Source of the DNA: Saprospiraceae bacterium
Lineage (GTDB): Bacteria; Bacteroidota; Bacteroidia; Chitinophagales; Saprospiraceae
Length of the DNA: 64,000 nucleotides
Direction: 5' to 3'
NCBI GenBank assembly: GCA_016716185.1
Contig: JADJWV010000002.1
Location: forward strand, 782,501-846,500
The translations under genes were made by a program, and so were the position numbers. The first letter of the stretch is position 1. The number at the start of each line of letters is the position of its first letter. Positions 53,242 to 61,309 of the stretch are shown piece by piece. Under the pieces are notes generated by a model. That model was not told the origin of the DNA. It saw only the letters and a list, made by a program, of their open reading frames with translations, and made no database searches.

Positions 53242-53940
53242 ATGTATTTTTTGAATCGGAATTTGTATCGTATTTCATGGAAGTTATGGGTTTTACTTCT
53301 TCTGCCGGTATGTGTTGCCTCGCAAATCAACATCCAGGTTGGTTATGGTATTTCCATGGTCAATCCGAAAGAAAATGAACGGCTTATAAATGATTATCTT
53401 ATTGAAAATCAATGGATTGCCAACAAGGGTTCCGGTTTAAAGATCTTGCATGGACTGGATCTGGGATTGAAACATAGCTGGTCGCCAATGGCCCTTGGAC
53501 TCATTTGGAAGAACCGGGCTGGTAAGCTGGAGTTTGAAGGTTTGTCACCGGTTTCCGGAAATCTCTTTAAACAGCAACTTTATTACAGTTTGAACAGTTT
53601 TTCTATGTTTTTGGAGACAAATGGACGTTATCTCGGTCTTGGAGCCAGCCTGGACTGGAATGTTTTCAATATAAAACAACGATACACCGGATTGGATAGC
53701 AAGATTGGTGTTTCAAGTCAATCAGGTTTGGGGAATCGGTTTTACCTGAACTTAAATTTTCCTGCAACCCACGCCGCACAGATTACGCTACAGATTTCCT
53801 ATCATTTGCCCATGGAGCAATTCGATGTTAACCCATTGGCTAACAGTATATTAGATTCAAATTCGACAAGTTATTCCAGGGAATTCTGGAAACATTTTGG
53901 CATCGGCTTATTGATTTCAAACGGGCCGCAAAACCATTAA
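53242..53940 (+). CDS. Predicted outer membrane protein, unknown function
   Basis: A 232-residue protein with signal peptide (SWKLWVLLLLPVCVASQ) and beta-barrel-like alternation afterwards (INIQVGYGISMVN, MALGLIWKNRAGKLEF, YLGLGASLDWNVFNI, FYLNLNFPATHAAQITLQI). I recognise no family. It starts next to a promoter box, divergent from the TMTC-like gene. The terminal residues (NGPQNH) lack a C-terminal aromatic, so a barrel is not assured. Confidence 0.6.
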   Translation: MYFLNRNLYRISWKLWVLLLLPVCVASQINIQVGYGISMVNPKENERLINDYLIENQWIANKGSGLKILHGLDLGLKHSWSPMALGLIWKNRAGKLEFEGLSPVSGNLFKQQLYYSLNSFSMFLETNGRYLGLGASLDWNVFNIKQRYTGLDSKIGVSSQSGLGNRFYLNLNFPATHAAQITLQISYHLPMEQFDVNPLANSILDSNSTSYSREFWKHFGIGLLISNGPQNH

Positions 53941-53992
53941 AAATCAGGCATCTACAATTAATCAAAAAAAATTAGCATAAATAAAATTGTTG

Positions 53993-54000
53993 TATCTTTG
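53993..54000 (+). promoter_or_regulatory. Bacteroidota -7 box (TATCTTTG) before the RRM gene
   Basis: Perfect TAnnTTTG, giving a leader of about 85-90 nt. The leader is pyrimidine- and A-rich, of the type seen in cold-shock mRNAs, which would suit an RNA-binding protein; this is inference. Confidence 0.5.
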
Positions 54001-54092
54001 TATCCATCTAATGATTTAACCGCTTTAATACCCACCTTTCACAAATTCAATCTTTAAATTTTTTATTCTTCATTTTTTAAATATTTTTCACA

Positions 54093-54407
54093 ATGAATCT
54101 TTACGTAGGAAACCTTGACTATACAGTTAAGGAGCCACAATTGGAAGCTATGTTTGCCGAGTATGGTGAAGTATCTTCAGTTAAAATTATTACAGACAAA
54201 ATGACCGGAAGAAGCAAAGGTTTCGGGTTTGTTGAAATGCCTAATGACGACGAAGCCCAGGAAGCCATTGCAAATCTCGATCAAAAAACCATCAAGGACC
54301 GTGCAATTTCTGTATCGGAAGCCAGACCACCAGAGCAAAGGGAGAGAAAACCTTTCAGACCTTCTTCAAACCGCGATTCAAACGATCGTTTTAAAAGAAG
54401 ATATTGA
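54093..54407 (+). CDS. RRM-domain RNA-binding protein
   Basis: A 104-residue protein with one RNA recognition motif: RNP2 is LYVGNL (about 3-8) and RNP1 is KGFGFVEM (about 43-50). A basic tail with Arg and Ser (KPFRPSSNRDSNDRFKRRY) follows. Such proteins in bacteria bind single-stranded RNA and are often cold-induced. A terminator at 54474-54505 separates it from a DEAD-box helicase gene; read-through would link the two. The long leader points to post-transcriptional control. Confidence 0.95.
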   Translation: MNLYVGNLDYTVKEPQLEAMFAEYGEVSSVKIITDKMTGRSKGFGFVEMPNDDEAQEAIANLDQKTIKDRAISVSEARPPEQRERKPFRPSSNRDSNDRFKRRY

Positions 54408-54473
54408 TTCAAGACATAAAGGAATTTATATGAAAGCAATAACACTTTCATATTCCTTAAGATAAGACTTCAA

Positions 54474-54505
54474 GAATACCTGCCCCCGAGGCGGGTATTC
54501 TTTTT
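54474..54505 (+). terminator. Rho-independent terminator between RRM and DEAD-box genes
   Basis: An 11-bp stem (GAATACCTGCC / GGCGGGTATTC, one G-U pair) with 5-base loop, followed by TTTTTAT. Confidence 0.85.
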
Positions 54506-54524
54506 ATAATTATTAAGATCGTAC

Positions 54525-56195
54525 ATGCAGAACATTATAAGTTTTGAAGAGCTGGGCATTCAAAAAGATATCGTCGACAATTTGTTGGAATTAGAGATCA
54601 GTGAACCCACCGAAATTCAACAAAAGGCCATACCCGTTTTGGTTGAAGGAAAAAGAGATTTTATTGGTATGGCACAAACAGGTACCGGGAAAACAGCAGC
54701 TTTCGGTTTGCCGGCAATTCAATCTATTCGTATAAACCACTATCACCCTCAGGTTCTGATCATAGCACCTACACGCGAACTTTGCATGCAAATTGCAAAT
54801 GATCTAAGAAAATATTCGAGAAGTATTAAAGGACTTCACGTGGTACCGGTGTATGGTGGATCAAGTATTGGCTTACAAATCAAGGCTTTAAAGCAAGGTG
54901 CCCACATTGTAGTAGCTACCCCGGGAAGGCTGGTAGATCTCATTGAGAGGAAAGCCATACAATTGGATATGATCAGGCAAGTCGTTCTCGATGAAGCGGA
55001 TGAAATGCTCAATATGGGTTTCAGAGAGGATATGGAGTTCATTCTTGCGGCAACTCCTGCAGAAAAGTCGACCGCATTATTTTCGGCAACCATGTCGAAG
55101 GAAATCAGGGAAATAGCTTCCAACTATCTGAATGATCCGTTTGAAGTTACCGTTGGCAGAAAAAATCTTGGACATCCCAACATCACCCATCAGTATGCCG
55201 TGGTACACGCAAAAGATAAGCTGATCGCCTTAAAACGCATTATCGATTTTCATCCTGATTTTTACGGGATTGTATTTTGTAATACAAAAATAGAAACCCA
55301 GGAATTAAACGATGCTTTGCTTAAAGACGGTTTTAAAGTGGATTGCATTCATGGTGATCTCGAACAGGCACAAAGGGAAAAGGTCATGCATAAATTCAGG
55401 AACAAATATGTTTCCATTTTATTTGCTACCGATGTTGCAGCCAGAGGCATTGATGTTAAGAATCTAACCCATATTATCCATTATCATCTTCCGGATGATA
55501 TTGAAAACTACACACACCGGAGTGGAAGAACAGCCCGTGCTGGCCAAAAAGGATTTTCCATAGCTTTATTGCATATTAAAGAAGCTTACAAACTCCACCG
55601 GATTGAAAAAATGGCCAATCTTAAATTTGGCAGGTATTTGATTCCAACAGCTTCTGAAGTGGCCGAAAAGAGAATATCGGGTTTTATAGAACACGTGGTT
55701 GCTTCTGTCGAATCTGAAGCCACGGGAAAATCGGCAAAAAATGAATGGATCTGGCCGTTGATGCAGCTCAGTAAAGATCAGCTGGTGGATTACATTCTGA
55801 AAGCTGAATTGAATAAATATTCAAACACTTTCCTCGCTGGTCCGGATGTCAATGTTGAAGAAAAAGTGAAAGAGGTAAAATACATGCACGACGATTCCCG
55901 GAGTAATAAATCCAAAGGACGTTCAAGGGATTCTGGTAGTGGAAAAGAAGTGCGGATGTATGTCAGTTTAGGTAAACTCGATCAACTCCGCTATGATGAA
56001 TTACGCGAAGTCATTTTTAAACTAACGCACGTGAGTGGGCGGATGATCCGCGATATTGATCTGTTCAACAGTTATTCATTTTTCCTGACAGACACCCAGA
56101 GTGCAGACAAATTATGCAGCCTGAAAGGGTTGAAATGGAAAAAAAGAGACATCACTTTTAAAAGAGCCGAGGGGAAAAGACCATCCCGGAAATAA
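54525..56195 (+). CDS. DEAD-box RNA helicase with DbpA/CsdA-type RNA-binding domain
   Basis: A 556-residue RNA helicase. Motifs in order: Q motif PTEIQQKAIP, motif I AQTGTGKTAA, Ia PTRELCMQIA, motif II VLDEADEML, motif III SAT, motif V ARGIDVKN, motif VI HRSGRTARAG. From about 475 there is a DbpA-type RNA-binding domain (VRMYVSLGKLDQLRYDEL ... GRMIRDIDLFNSYSFFL). It unwinds structured RNA, and relatives work in ribosome assembly and cold adaptation (CsdA/DeaD). It follows the RRM gene and lies 114 bp before rseP. Confidence 0.93.
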   Translation: MQNIISFEELGIQKDIVDNLLELEISEPTEIQQKAIPVLVEGKRDFIGMAQTGTGKTAAFGLPAIQSIRINHYHPQVLIIAPTRELCMQIANDLRKYSRSIKGLHVVPVYGGSSIGLQIKALKQGAHIVVATPGRLVDLIERKAIQLDMIRQVVLDEADEMLNMGFREDMEFILAATPAEKSTALFSATMSKEIREIASNYLNDPFEVTVGRKNLGHPNITHQYAVVHAKDKLIALKRIIDFHPDFYGIVFCNTKIETQELNDALLKDGFKVDCIHGDLEQAQREKVMHKFRNKYVSILFATDVAARGIDVKNLTHIIHYHLPDDIENYTHRSGRTARAGQKGFSIALLHIKEAYKLHRIEKMANLKFGRYLIPTASEVAEKRISGFIEHVVASVESEATGKSAKNEWIWPLMQLSKDQLVDYILKAELNKYSNTFLAGPDVNVEEKVKEVKYMHDDSRSNKSKGRSRDSGSGKEVRMYVSLGKLDQLRYDELREVIFKLTHVSGRMIRDIDLFNSYSFFLTDTQSADKLCSLKGLKWKKRDITFKRAEGKRPSRK

Positions 56196-56309
56196 AGATC
56201 CTGTGTGTAAATTGCAACCGGATTCAGGTTCTTTTTGTTTTTTCGAATAGCTGGTTTGGATATGCCAACAAATTTTTAAGAATTCTGTTAAATCAAAGAA
56301 ATCGTTTCA

Positions 56310-57647
56310 ATGGAAATATTAATCAAAGTAAGTCAGTTATTGCTCTGTTTAACCATCCTTGTGGTGATCCACGAGTTCGGTCACTTTTTACCTGCAAGGT
56401 GGTTTAAGACCAGAGTCGAGAAATTTTACTTATTTTTTAATCCATGGTTCTCTTTGTTTAAAAAGAAAATTGGAGAAACCGAATGGGGATTAGGCTGGTT
56501 GCCATTGGGTGGTTACGTAAAAATATCGGGCATGGTAGATGAGAGTTTTGACATGAACCAACTTCAATCAGAACCTCAGCCCTGGGAGTTCAGGTCGAAA
56601 CCAGCCTGGCAACGATTGATTATTATGGTGGGTGGGGTCACCGTGAATTTTGCTTTTGGATTTTTTATTTTTTCAATGCTCCTTTGGAAAAATGGTCAAA
56701 CCTATTTGCTGAATAGTGAAATGAAAAACGGTATTGCCGTAGACAGTCTTGCTTATCAGATGGGTCTTCGAGATGGAGACTTGCTGGTCAAAGTTGGCGA
56801 CCTGGAACTCAAAAAATTTGACAAAGCACAAATCGTAAAAACTTTGGTTCTCGGGAATAATAATTCCGTCACCCTCATAAGAAATGGAGAACAGATCCAG
56901 GTTGAAATCAACAAGGAGATCATTTCAAATCTGACCAAACCGGATATTAAAAAATTAGATTTTATTGCACCGCGGGTTCCCGCCATCGTTAAAGAGTTGA
57001 TGCCCAACTCGGCAGCTTCAAAAGCAGGTATCCTTCAAAGCGATCAGTTTTTAGCCATCGACGAACAGCCTGCAAACTATCTTCATGAGATCCACCGGAT
57101 CATCAATAAACAGGCAAATAAAGAATTTCATTTGAAGTTGTTGCGTGGTAGTGATACCGTAAGCGTTGATGTTACAACAGATCAAAGCGGAGTCGTAGGA
57201 GTGTTTTGGCAACCTATTGATTCATTTATGAAATTTGAAACGGAAACTTTTGGTTTTTTTGCTTCCATTCCAAAAGGCATAACGACAGGATGGGACTTAT
57301 TAACCAGCCAACTCAAAGCATTCTCAAAAATGTTTAGTGGGGAAATTAAAGCGAAGGACTCATTGGGTGGTTTTGGTTCGATTACCAATATGTTTCCTGC
57401 CAGCTGGGATTGGGATGCATTCTGGAGAATGACAGCAGTTTTGAGTATCATTTTGGGATTTATGAATTTACTTCCAATACCTGCTCTGGATGGAGGTTAT
57501 GTAGTCTTCTTATTGATCGAAGTGATCTCCGGCAAAAAAGTACCGGACAAGGTTGTAGAAAAGGCCACACTGATCGGATTTATATTATTGATGGCTTTGA
57601 TGATTTATGCCAATGGTTTGGATGTATTGAGAGGATTGGGAAAATAA
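56310..57647 (+). CDS. rseP: Site-2 protease RseP
   Basis: A 445-residue inner membrane zinc metalloprotease that cleaves anti-sigma factors or other membrane proteins. The zinc motif is HEFGH at 21-25, and the third ligand lies in LPIPALDGGY near 393. The cytoplasmic or membrane-proximal WGLGWLPLGGYVK is family-typical. Two PDZ domains lie in between (SLAYQMGLRDGDLLVK; KELMPNSAASKAGILQSD). The hydrophobic segments fit the four-TM layout. Immediately followed by hscB with no gap. Anti-sigma targets are not in this window. Confidence 0.95.
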   Translation: MEILIKVSQLLLCLTILVVIHEFGHFLPARWFKTRVEKFYLFFNPWFSLFKKKIGETEWGLGWLPLGGYVKISGMVDESFDMNQLQSEPQPWEFRSKPAWQRLIIMVGGVTVNFAFGFFIFSMLLWKNGQTYLLNSEMKNGIAVDSLAYQMGLRDGDLLVKVGDLELKKFDKAQIVKTLVLGNNNSVTLIRNGEQIQVEINKEIISNLTKPDIKKLDFIAPRVPAIVKELMPNSAASKAGILQSDQFLAIDEQPANYLHEIHRIINKQANKEFHLKLLRGSDTVSVDVTTDQSGVVGVFWQPIDSFMKFETETFGFFASIPKGITTGWDLLTSQLKAFSKMFSGEIKAKDSLGGFGSITNMFPASWDWDAFWRMTAVLSIILGFMNLLPIPALDGGYVVFLLIEVISGKKVPDKVVEKATLIGFILLMALMIYANGLDVLRGLGK

Positions 57648-58172
57648 ATGAACTATTTTGAACATTATCAGTTAGCTCCTGCTTTCTATATCGATCAGAA
57701 TGAGTTAAGAAGAAAGTATTACCAAAAAAGCAGGTCGGTTCATCCGGATCAAAATCCTGAGAATAATTCCATTGCTCATCATGACGATTATTTATCTGCA
57801 CTGAATAACCAGGCATACAAAACTTTATTACATCCCTTATCAAGATTAAAATATCTGCTTGATACAGAATTTGAAGCAGGCAAAGGGGAGCTTATTCAGG
57901 ATTCACAAGAATTTCTATTGGAAATGCTTGAGTTACATGAATTCATTATGGAAGCCATCCAGGCCGGGGACCTCAATCTCATGGAACAAGCCAAAGAACA
58001 ATTGAATTCACTTGAAAAGGACGCTGATGAAAAAGCTTCACCGGCCCTTCGGGATTTTGATCAGGGTTTGCGAAACGATCGCATTAGAAATGAAATGCAA
58101 CATTATTACAATCAGTTGAAATACGTGAACCGGTTGAGAGAAAATCTGGAAAACAAAGAACCTTCTTTGTAA
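57648..58172 (+). CDS. hscB: Fe-S cluster co-chaperone HscB (J-domain protein)
   Basis: A 174-residue protein with N-terminal J domain (FEHYQLAPAF ... SVHPDQNP, HPD at 32-34) and a C-terminal helical domain for binding IscU (ELHEFIMEAIQAGD). HscB stimulates HscA ATPase to help transfer Fe-S clusters from IscU. The start codon directly follows the rseP stop, so they are co-transcribed; the other isc genes of this window are on the opposite strand 2.4 kb away. No hscA or ferredoxin was found here. Confidence 0.85.
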   Translation: MNYFEHYQLAPAFYIDQNELRRKYYQKSRSVHPDQNPENNSIAHHDDYLSALNNQAYKTLLHPLSRLKYLLDTEFEAGKGELIQDSQEFLLEMLELHEFIMEAIQAGDLNLMEQAKEQLNSLEKDADEKASPALRDFDQGLRNDRIRNEMQHYYNQLKYVNRLRENLENKEPSL

Positions 58173-58196
58173 AGAACTATAGCCTTGGGTTGAAAA

Positions 58197-59528
58197 CTAT
58201 TTCACGAACCCGTTATATTTCATTGCAGTGTTTTGTTTATAATTGAGGTATATTATTGCTGCAAGAATCCAATAATGCCTGAAATTCATGATGTCCATGG
58301 AAATGGATTCTGCGAATGCGATAGCAAGTAACAACAGCAGCAAAAACGAGAACCAATCATTAGAAGGATTGGCAAGTAAAACACTTCGGAACATAGAAAT
58401 TACAATCAGAAGAAAAACCAGGAATCCTGATATTCCGGTGATTGCCAAAGTCCCCGTCCAATTCGAATGAGGATCGTAGGGTGGTAAATTTTCAGGATAT
58501 TCCTTATTCGATTTGAGTTGTTCAATTTTCAAATTGTATTGCCCCGGACCGATTCCAAACAAAAAATTTTCTTTAAAAATTTTCCAGGAACTTGCTTTAA
58601 AAATGTAATAGCCGGATCCATATACCTCTAATTGATTGTACTTCAAAATACTTTCGTTCGATGTATAAGGGCCATTTTTCCATTTTGCTTCTGAAGCTTG
58701 TCCTTCGGTTAAAAATAAAAAATGGGTCAGTAATACATGAGCCAGCAACAGGAAAACAGATATAAGTAAAGATATTTTTTTAAAGAACTGGTATTTGAAT
58801 CCAAAAAGAATAAACCAGATCACTGCAATGAATAATAGAGATTTTGAAAGCGTTAGAAAAGACACAACTGTAAAAAACAGGGCAGCGACCAAATCCATTT
58901 TTTTACCGCTAACGAACAAATGACGATATAAACTAAAACCGATCGGTAAACTGATTACAGAAACATACATGGCAGGAGTCGTTGTAAATCCCTGTAATCG
59001 GAATCGATCCCCAAAGTAGGGGTAATTGTAATAGACCTGTGCCGTCGTATTTAAATCAACATAAACAGATAGTAAATAAGCTACCAAGGCCGCAATGCTC
59101 ATCATCCAACCAAACAGAATAAAGGCAGATGTGATTTTTTGTTTGAGAATGGAAGAACAAGTACATTCAAATCCCCACTGCATGCAATAAAATAATATGA
59201 TGAGGTATCCTATTCCCAGGCATTCGAGAAAGCCTTCTATACAAGGATGTATACCAAAGGAAATCAGATGGACTAAAAGCCAGGCTGTACAAATCAAAAC
59301 TACCGGAGAATTGAATACCTGCCTTGTTGTTGTTAATCGAATGGACTGCTTGTTGAATACTGCGAATGAAACCATTCCAATGATGAAAATAATTTCGGGC
59401 AGTTGAAATTTATCAGCAAGAACAGGTAAATGGAAAAGATGCTGAAACCCGCACGCAACCAGATATACCAAAAAGAAACCATAAAAGAATTTATGGATCG
59501 GTTTATCTTCAGTATTCGTTACCCGCAT
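58197..59528 (-). CDS. O-antigen ligase family membrane protein (Wzy/WaaL-like)
   Basis: A 443-residue membrane protein with about 11 hydrophobic segments. The periplasmic loop has FGIGPGQYNLK near residues 320-330, then HSNWTGTLAITGISGFLVF, which matches the Wzy_C pattern of O-antigen ligases and polymerases (conserved HN after the GxGP loop). These enzymes join glycan to lipid A or polymerise repeats. A longer in-frame start at 59645 would include 39 codons encoded by the repeat block, so I choose ATG at 59528. Converges on hscB. Confidence 0.82.
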   Translation of the reverse strand: MRVTNTEDKPIHKFFYGFFLVYLVACGFQHLFHLPVLADKFQLPEIIFIIGMVSFAVFNKQSIRLTTTRQVFNSPVVLICTAWLLVHLISFGIHPCIEGFLECLGIGYLIILFYCMQWGFECTCSSILKQKITSAFILFGWMMSIAALVAYLLSVYVDLNTTAQVYYNYPYFGDRFRLQGFTTTPAMYVSVISLPIGFSLYRHLFVSGKKMDLVAALFFTVVSFLTLSKSLLFIAVIWFILFGFKYQFFKKISLLISVFLLLAHVLLTHFLFLTEGQASEAKWKNGPYTSNESILKYNQLEVYGSGYYIFKASSWKIFKENFLFGIGPGQYNLKIEQLKSNKEYPENLPPYDPHSNWTGTLAITGISGFLVFLLIVISMFRSVLLANPSNDWFSFLLLLLLAIAFAESISMDIMNFRHYWILAAIIYLNYKQNTAMKYNGFVK

Positions 59529-59646
59529 CAATTCAGGATAATTATTTCGAAAGATAGGAATTGGATAGAAAAGCAAAGAGGTTTTTGAATGGAGTATAGA
59601 GAATGGAGTATAGAGTATTGAGTATAGAGAATGGATGAATAGCATT

Positions 59647-59813
59647 TAGGAACATTAATTTAACCAAATTCCAGCCCCGTAGGGGCGACATATTAATAGA
59701 GAATGGAAATATAATAAATCCAGCCCCGTAGGGGCGACATATTAATAGAGATTGGGTCCCGACATGAAATTGCTGAAATAGAAATACATCACCTTTATGT
59801 CGGGAAGAAAATT
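59647..59813 (+). repeat. Right arm of the 167-bp long-range inverted repeat
   Basis: Matches the minus strand of 1-167 with three mismatches. It contains two copies of the 36-bp module (59671-59706, 59720-59755) and one hairpin module (59758-59804). To its left, 59577-59640 is low-complexity gagtatagagaatgg-type sequence. Confidence 0.9.
59758..59804. repeat. Hairpin module, copy 2
   Basis: 8-bp arms cccgacat / atgtcggg around 31 bases; identical to 10-56 in inverse. Confidence 0.8.
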
Positions 59814-60013
59814 GCGATTATATAAAGATTACAGGAACATTAATTTAACCAAATTCCAGCCCCGTAGGGGCGACATATAAATAGAGAATGCATAAAGCAT
59901 TTAGGCATATTAGATTAATCTAAATCCAGCCCCGTAGGGGTGGCATATTAATAGGGAATGGATAGGAAGCTTAAAGCGTAAAGCGATAAGCAGAAAGCGC
60001 GGAGTGATTGGGT

Positions 60014-60060
60014 CCCGACATGAAATTGCTGAAATAGAAATACATCACCTTTATGTCGGG
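60014..60060. repeat. Hairpin module, copy 3
   Basis: Same 47-bp hairpin as 59758-59804, in direct orientation; the shared block continues on to gcgattatataaagatt at about 60084. Confidence 0.8.
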
Positions 60061-60395
60061 AAGAAAATTGCGATTATATAAAGATTGCAGGATCATTAAT
60101 TTAACCAAATTCCAGCCCCGTAGGGGTGGCTTATTAATAGGGAATGGATAAGAAGCTTAAAGCGCAAAGCGATAAGCAGAAAGCGCGGAGTGAGGGTATA
60201 GAAAATTGCGATTATATAAAGATTACAGGAACATTAATTTAACCAAATTCCAGCCCCGTAGGGGTGGCATATTAATAGGGAATGGAAATATCATTAAAAT
60301 CCAGCCCAGTAGGGGTGACATATGAATAGAGAATTTCAAAAAATATATTTAATTTTAATTTAAAGGAACTTTTAGTTCTTAAATAAGATTTTCCT

Positions 60396-60531
60396 AAACG
60401 TCGAAACGTCGAAACGTCGAAACGTCGAAACGTCGAAACGTCGAAACGTCGAAACGTCGAAACGTCGAAACGTCGAAACGTCGAAACGTCGAACCGTCGA
60501 ACCGTCGAACCGTCGAACCGTCGAATCGTCC
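60396..60531. repeat. 8-bp tandem array (AAACGTCG), 17 units
   Basis: Twelve perfect aaacgtcg units, then four aaccgtcg variants and one degenerate aatcgtcc. It ends 14 bp before the iscA stop codon. The graded variants at one end suggest growth by slippage from the other. Confidence 0.97.
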
Positions 60532-60545
60532 AATACTTCTAATGC

Positions 60546-60872
60546 TTAAACTGCAAAGCTTTCGCCACAACCGCAGGTGCGGGAAGCGTTGGGATTGTTG
60601 AAATAAAATCCTTTGCCTTGAAGGCCGTCAGAAAACTCAAGGGTTGAATTGAATAAATAAAGAAATGATTTCAGGTCCGTAACTATTTTTTCGCCATTGT
60701 CTTCGAAAACCTGATCGTTGGTAAGAGTCTCATTGTCGAAATCCATTTTATAACTCAAGCCACTGCATCCACCGCTGGTAACGGATACGCGTATAAAATA
60801 ACTTTCATCCAGTCCGGAAGTTTTCCGGATCTCTTCGATTTTTTGTTTTGCACTGGGTCCAACGAAGATCAT
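60546..60872 (-). CDS. iscA: HesB/IscA-type Fe-S assembly protein
   Basis: A 108-residue A-type Fe-S carrier. The three conserved cysteines are C36 in SGGCSGLSY and C100, C102 in TCGCGESF. It takes clusters from IscU and delivers them to targets. The ATG at 60872 overlaps the iscU stop by four bases (ATGA), so translation is coupled; an upstream start would lie inside iscU. ErpA is an alternative name. Confidence 0.9.
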   Translation of the reverse strand: MIFVGPSAKQKIEEIRKTSGLDESYFIRVSVTSGGCSGLSYKMDFDNETLTNDQVFEDNGEKIVTDLKSFLYLFNSTLEFSDGLQGKGFYFNNPNASRTCGCGESFAV

Positions 60873-61252
60873 GAATTTTTCTGCTTGTAATCTTTTATAG
60901 CACTCTTTATAGCGTCTTCGGCCAATACGCTGCAATGAATTTTAACCGGAGGTAATGCCAGCTCTTCAACGATATCCATGTTATCGATGCTCATGGCTTC
61001 ATCGAGGCTTTTTCCTTTCAACCATTCTGTCGCTAAAGAAGAAGAAGCAATAGCAGAACCGCAACCAAATGTTTTAAATTTTGCTTCTTCGATAATCCCA
61101 GAATCGGGATTGACTTTGATTTGCAGACGCATGACATCACCGCACTCAGGTGCACCTACCAAACCAGTACCCACCGTGGGATCGTTTTTATCTAATGTGC
61201 CCACATTTTTGGGGTGTTTGAAGTGATCTAGAACTTTTTCTGAATAGGCCAT
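60869..61252 (-). CDS. iscU: Fe-S scaffold protein IscU
   Basis: A 127-residue scaffold on which Fe-S clusters are built. The ligands C37 (GAPECGDV), a Cys in KTFGCGSAIASS (about 63), and one in KIHCSVLAEDAI (about 106) are in place with the conserved Asp. The HscA-binding LPPVK motif is present (LALPPVKIHC). The ATG at 61252 gives the typical N-terminus (MAYSEKVLDHFKHPKNVG). It follows iscS by 57 bp and is coupled to iscA. Confidence 0.95.
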   Translation of the reverse strand: MAYSEKVLDHFKHPKNVGTLDKNDPTVGTGLVGAPECGDVMRLQIKVNPDSGIIEEAKFKTFGCGSAIASSSLATEWLKGKSLDEAMSIDNMDIVEELALPPVKIHCSVLAEDAIKSAIKDYKQKNS

Positions 61253-61309
61253 ATATATTGTGTTTAGACTGATAAAATTATAACTACCATACAAGGTCTG
61301 AAGTTCCCG

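Larger units (their letters stand above)
59671..60335. repeat. Island of seven dispersed 36-bp modules
   Basis: Seven copies of ccagccccgtaggggYgRc followed by atattaatagRgaatgg lie at 59671-59706, 59720-59755, 59856-59891, 59926-59961, 60112-60147, 60250-60285 and 60301-60335. Each holds a GCCCCgtaGGGGC palindrome; the last is altered. Spacing varies from 14 to 150 bp. A flank aacattaatttaaccaaatt precedes several copies. Further short shared words (gcttaaagcg...aaagcg) occur at 59970-60000 and 60150-60190. No gene is present between 59529 and 60545. Confidence 0.9.

Noticed and set aside
59529..59645. N-terminal extension of the O-antigen ligase
   Set aside because: These 39 codons are encoded by low-complexity repeat sequence and resemble no membrane-protein start; the ATG at 59528 is adequate.
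59671..60335. CRISPR array
   Set aside because: The repeats are 36 bp and palindromic, but spacing runs from 14 to 150 bp, copies differ, flanks are themselves repeated and no cas gene is near.
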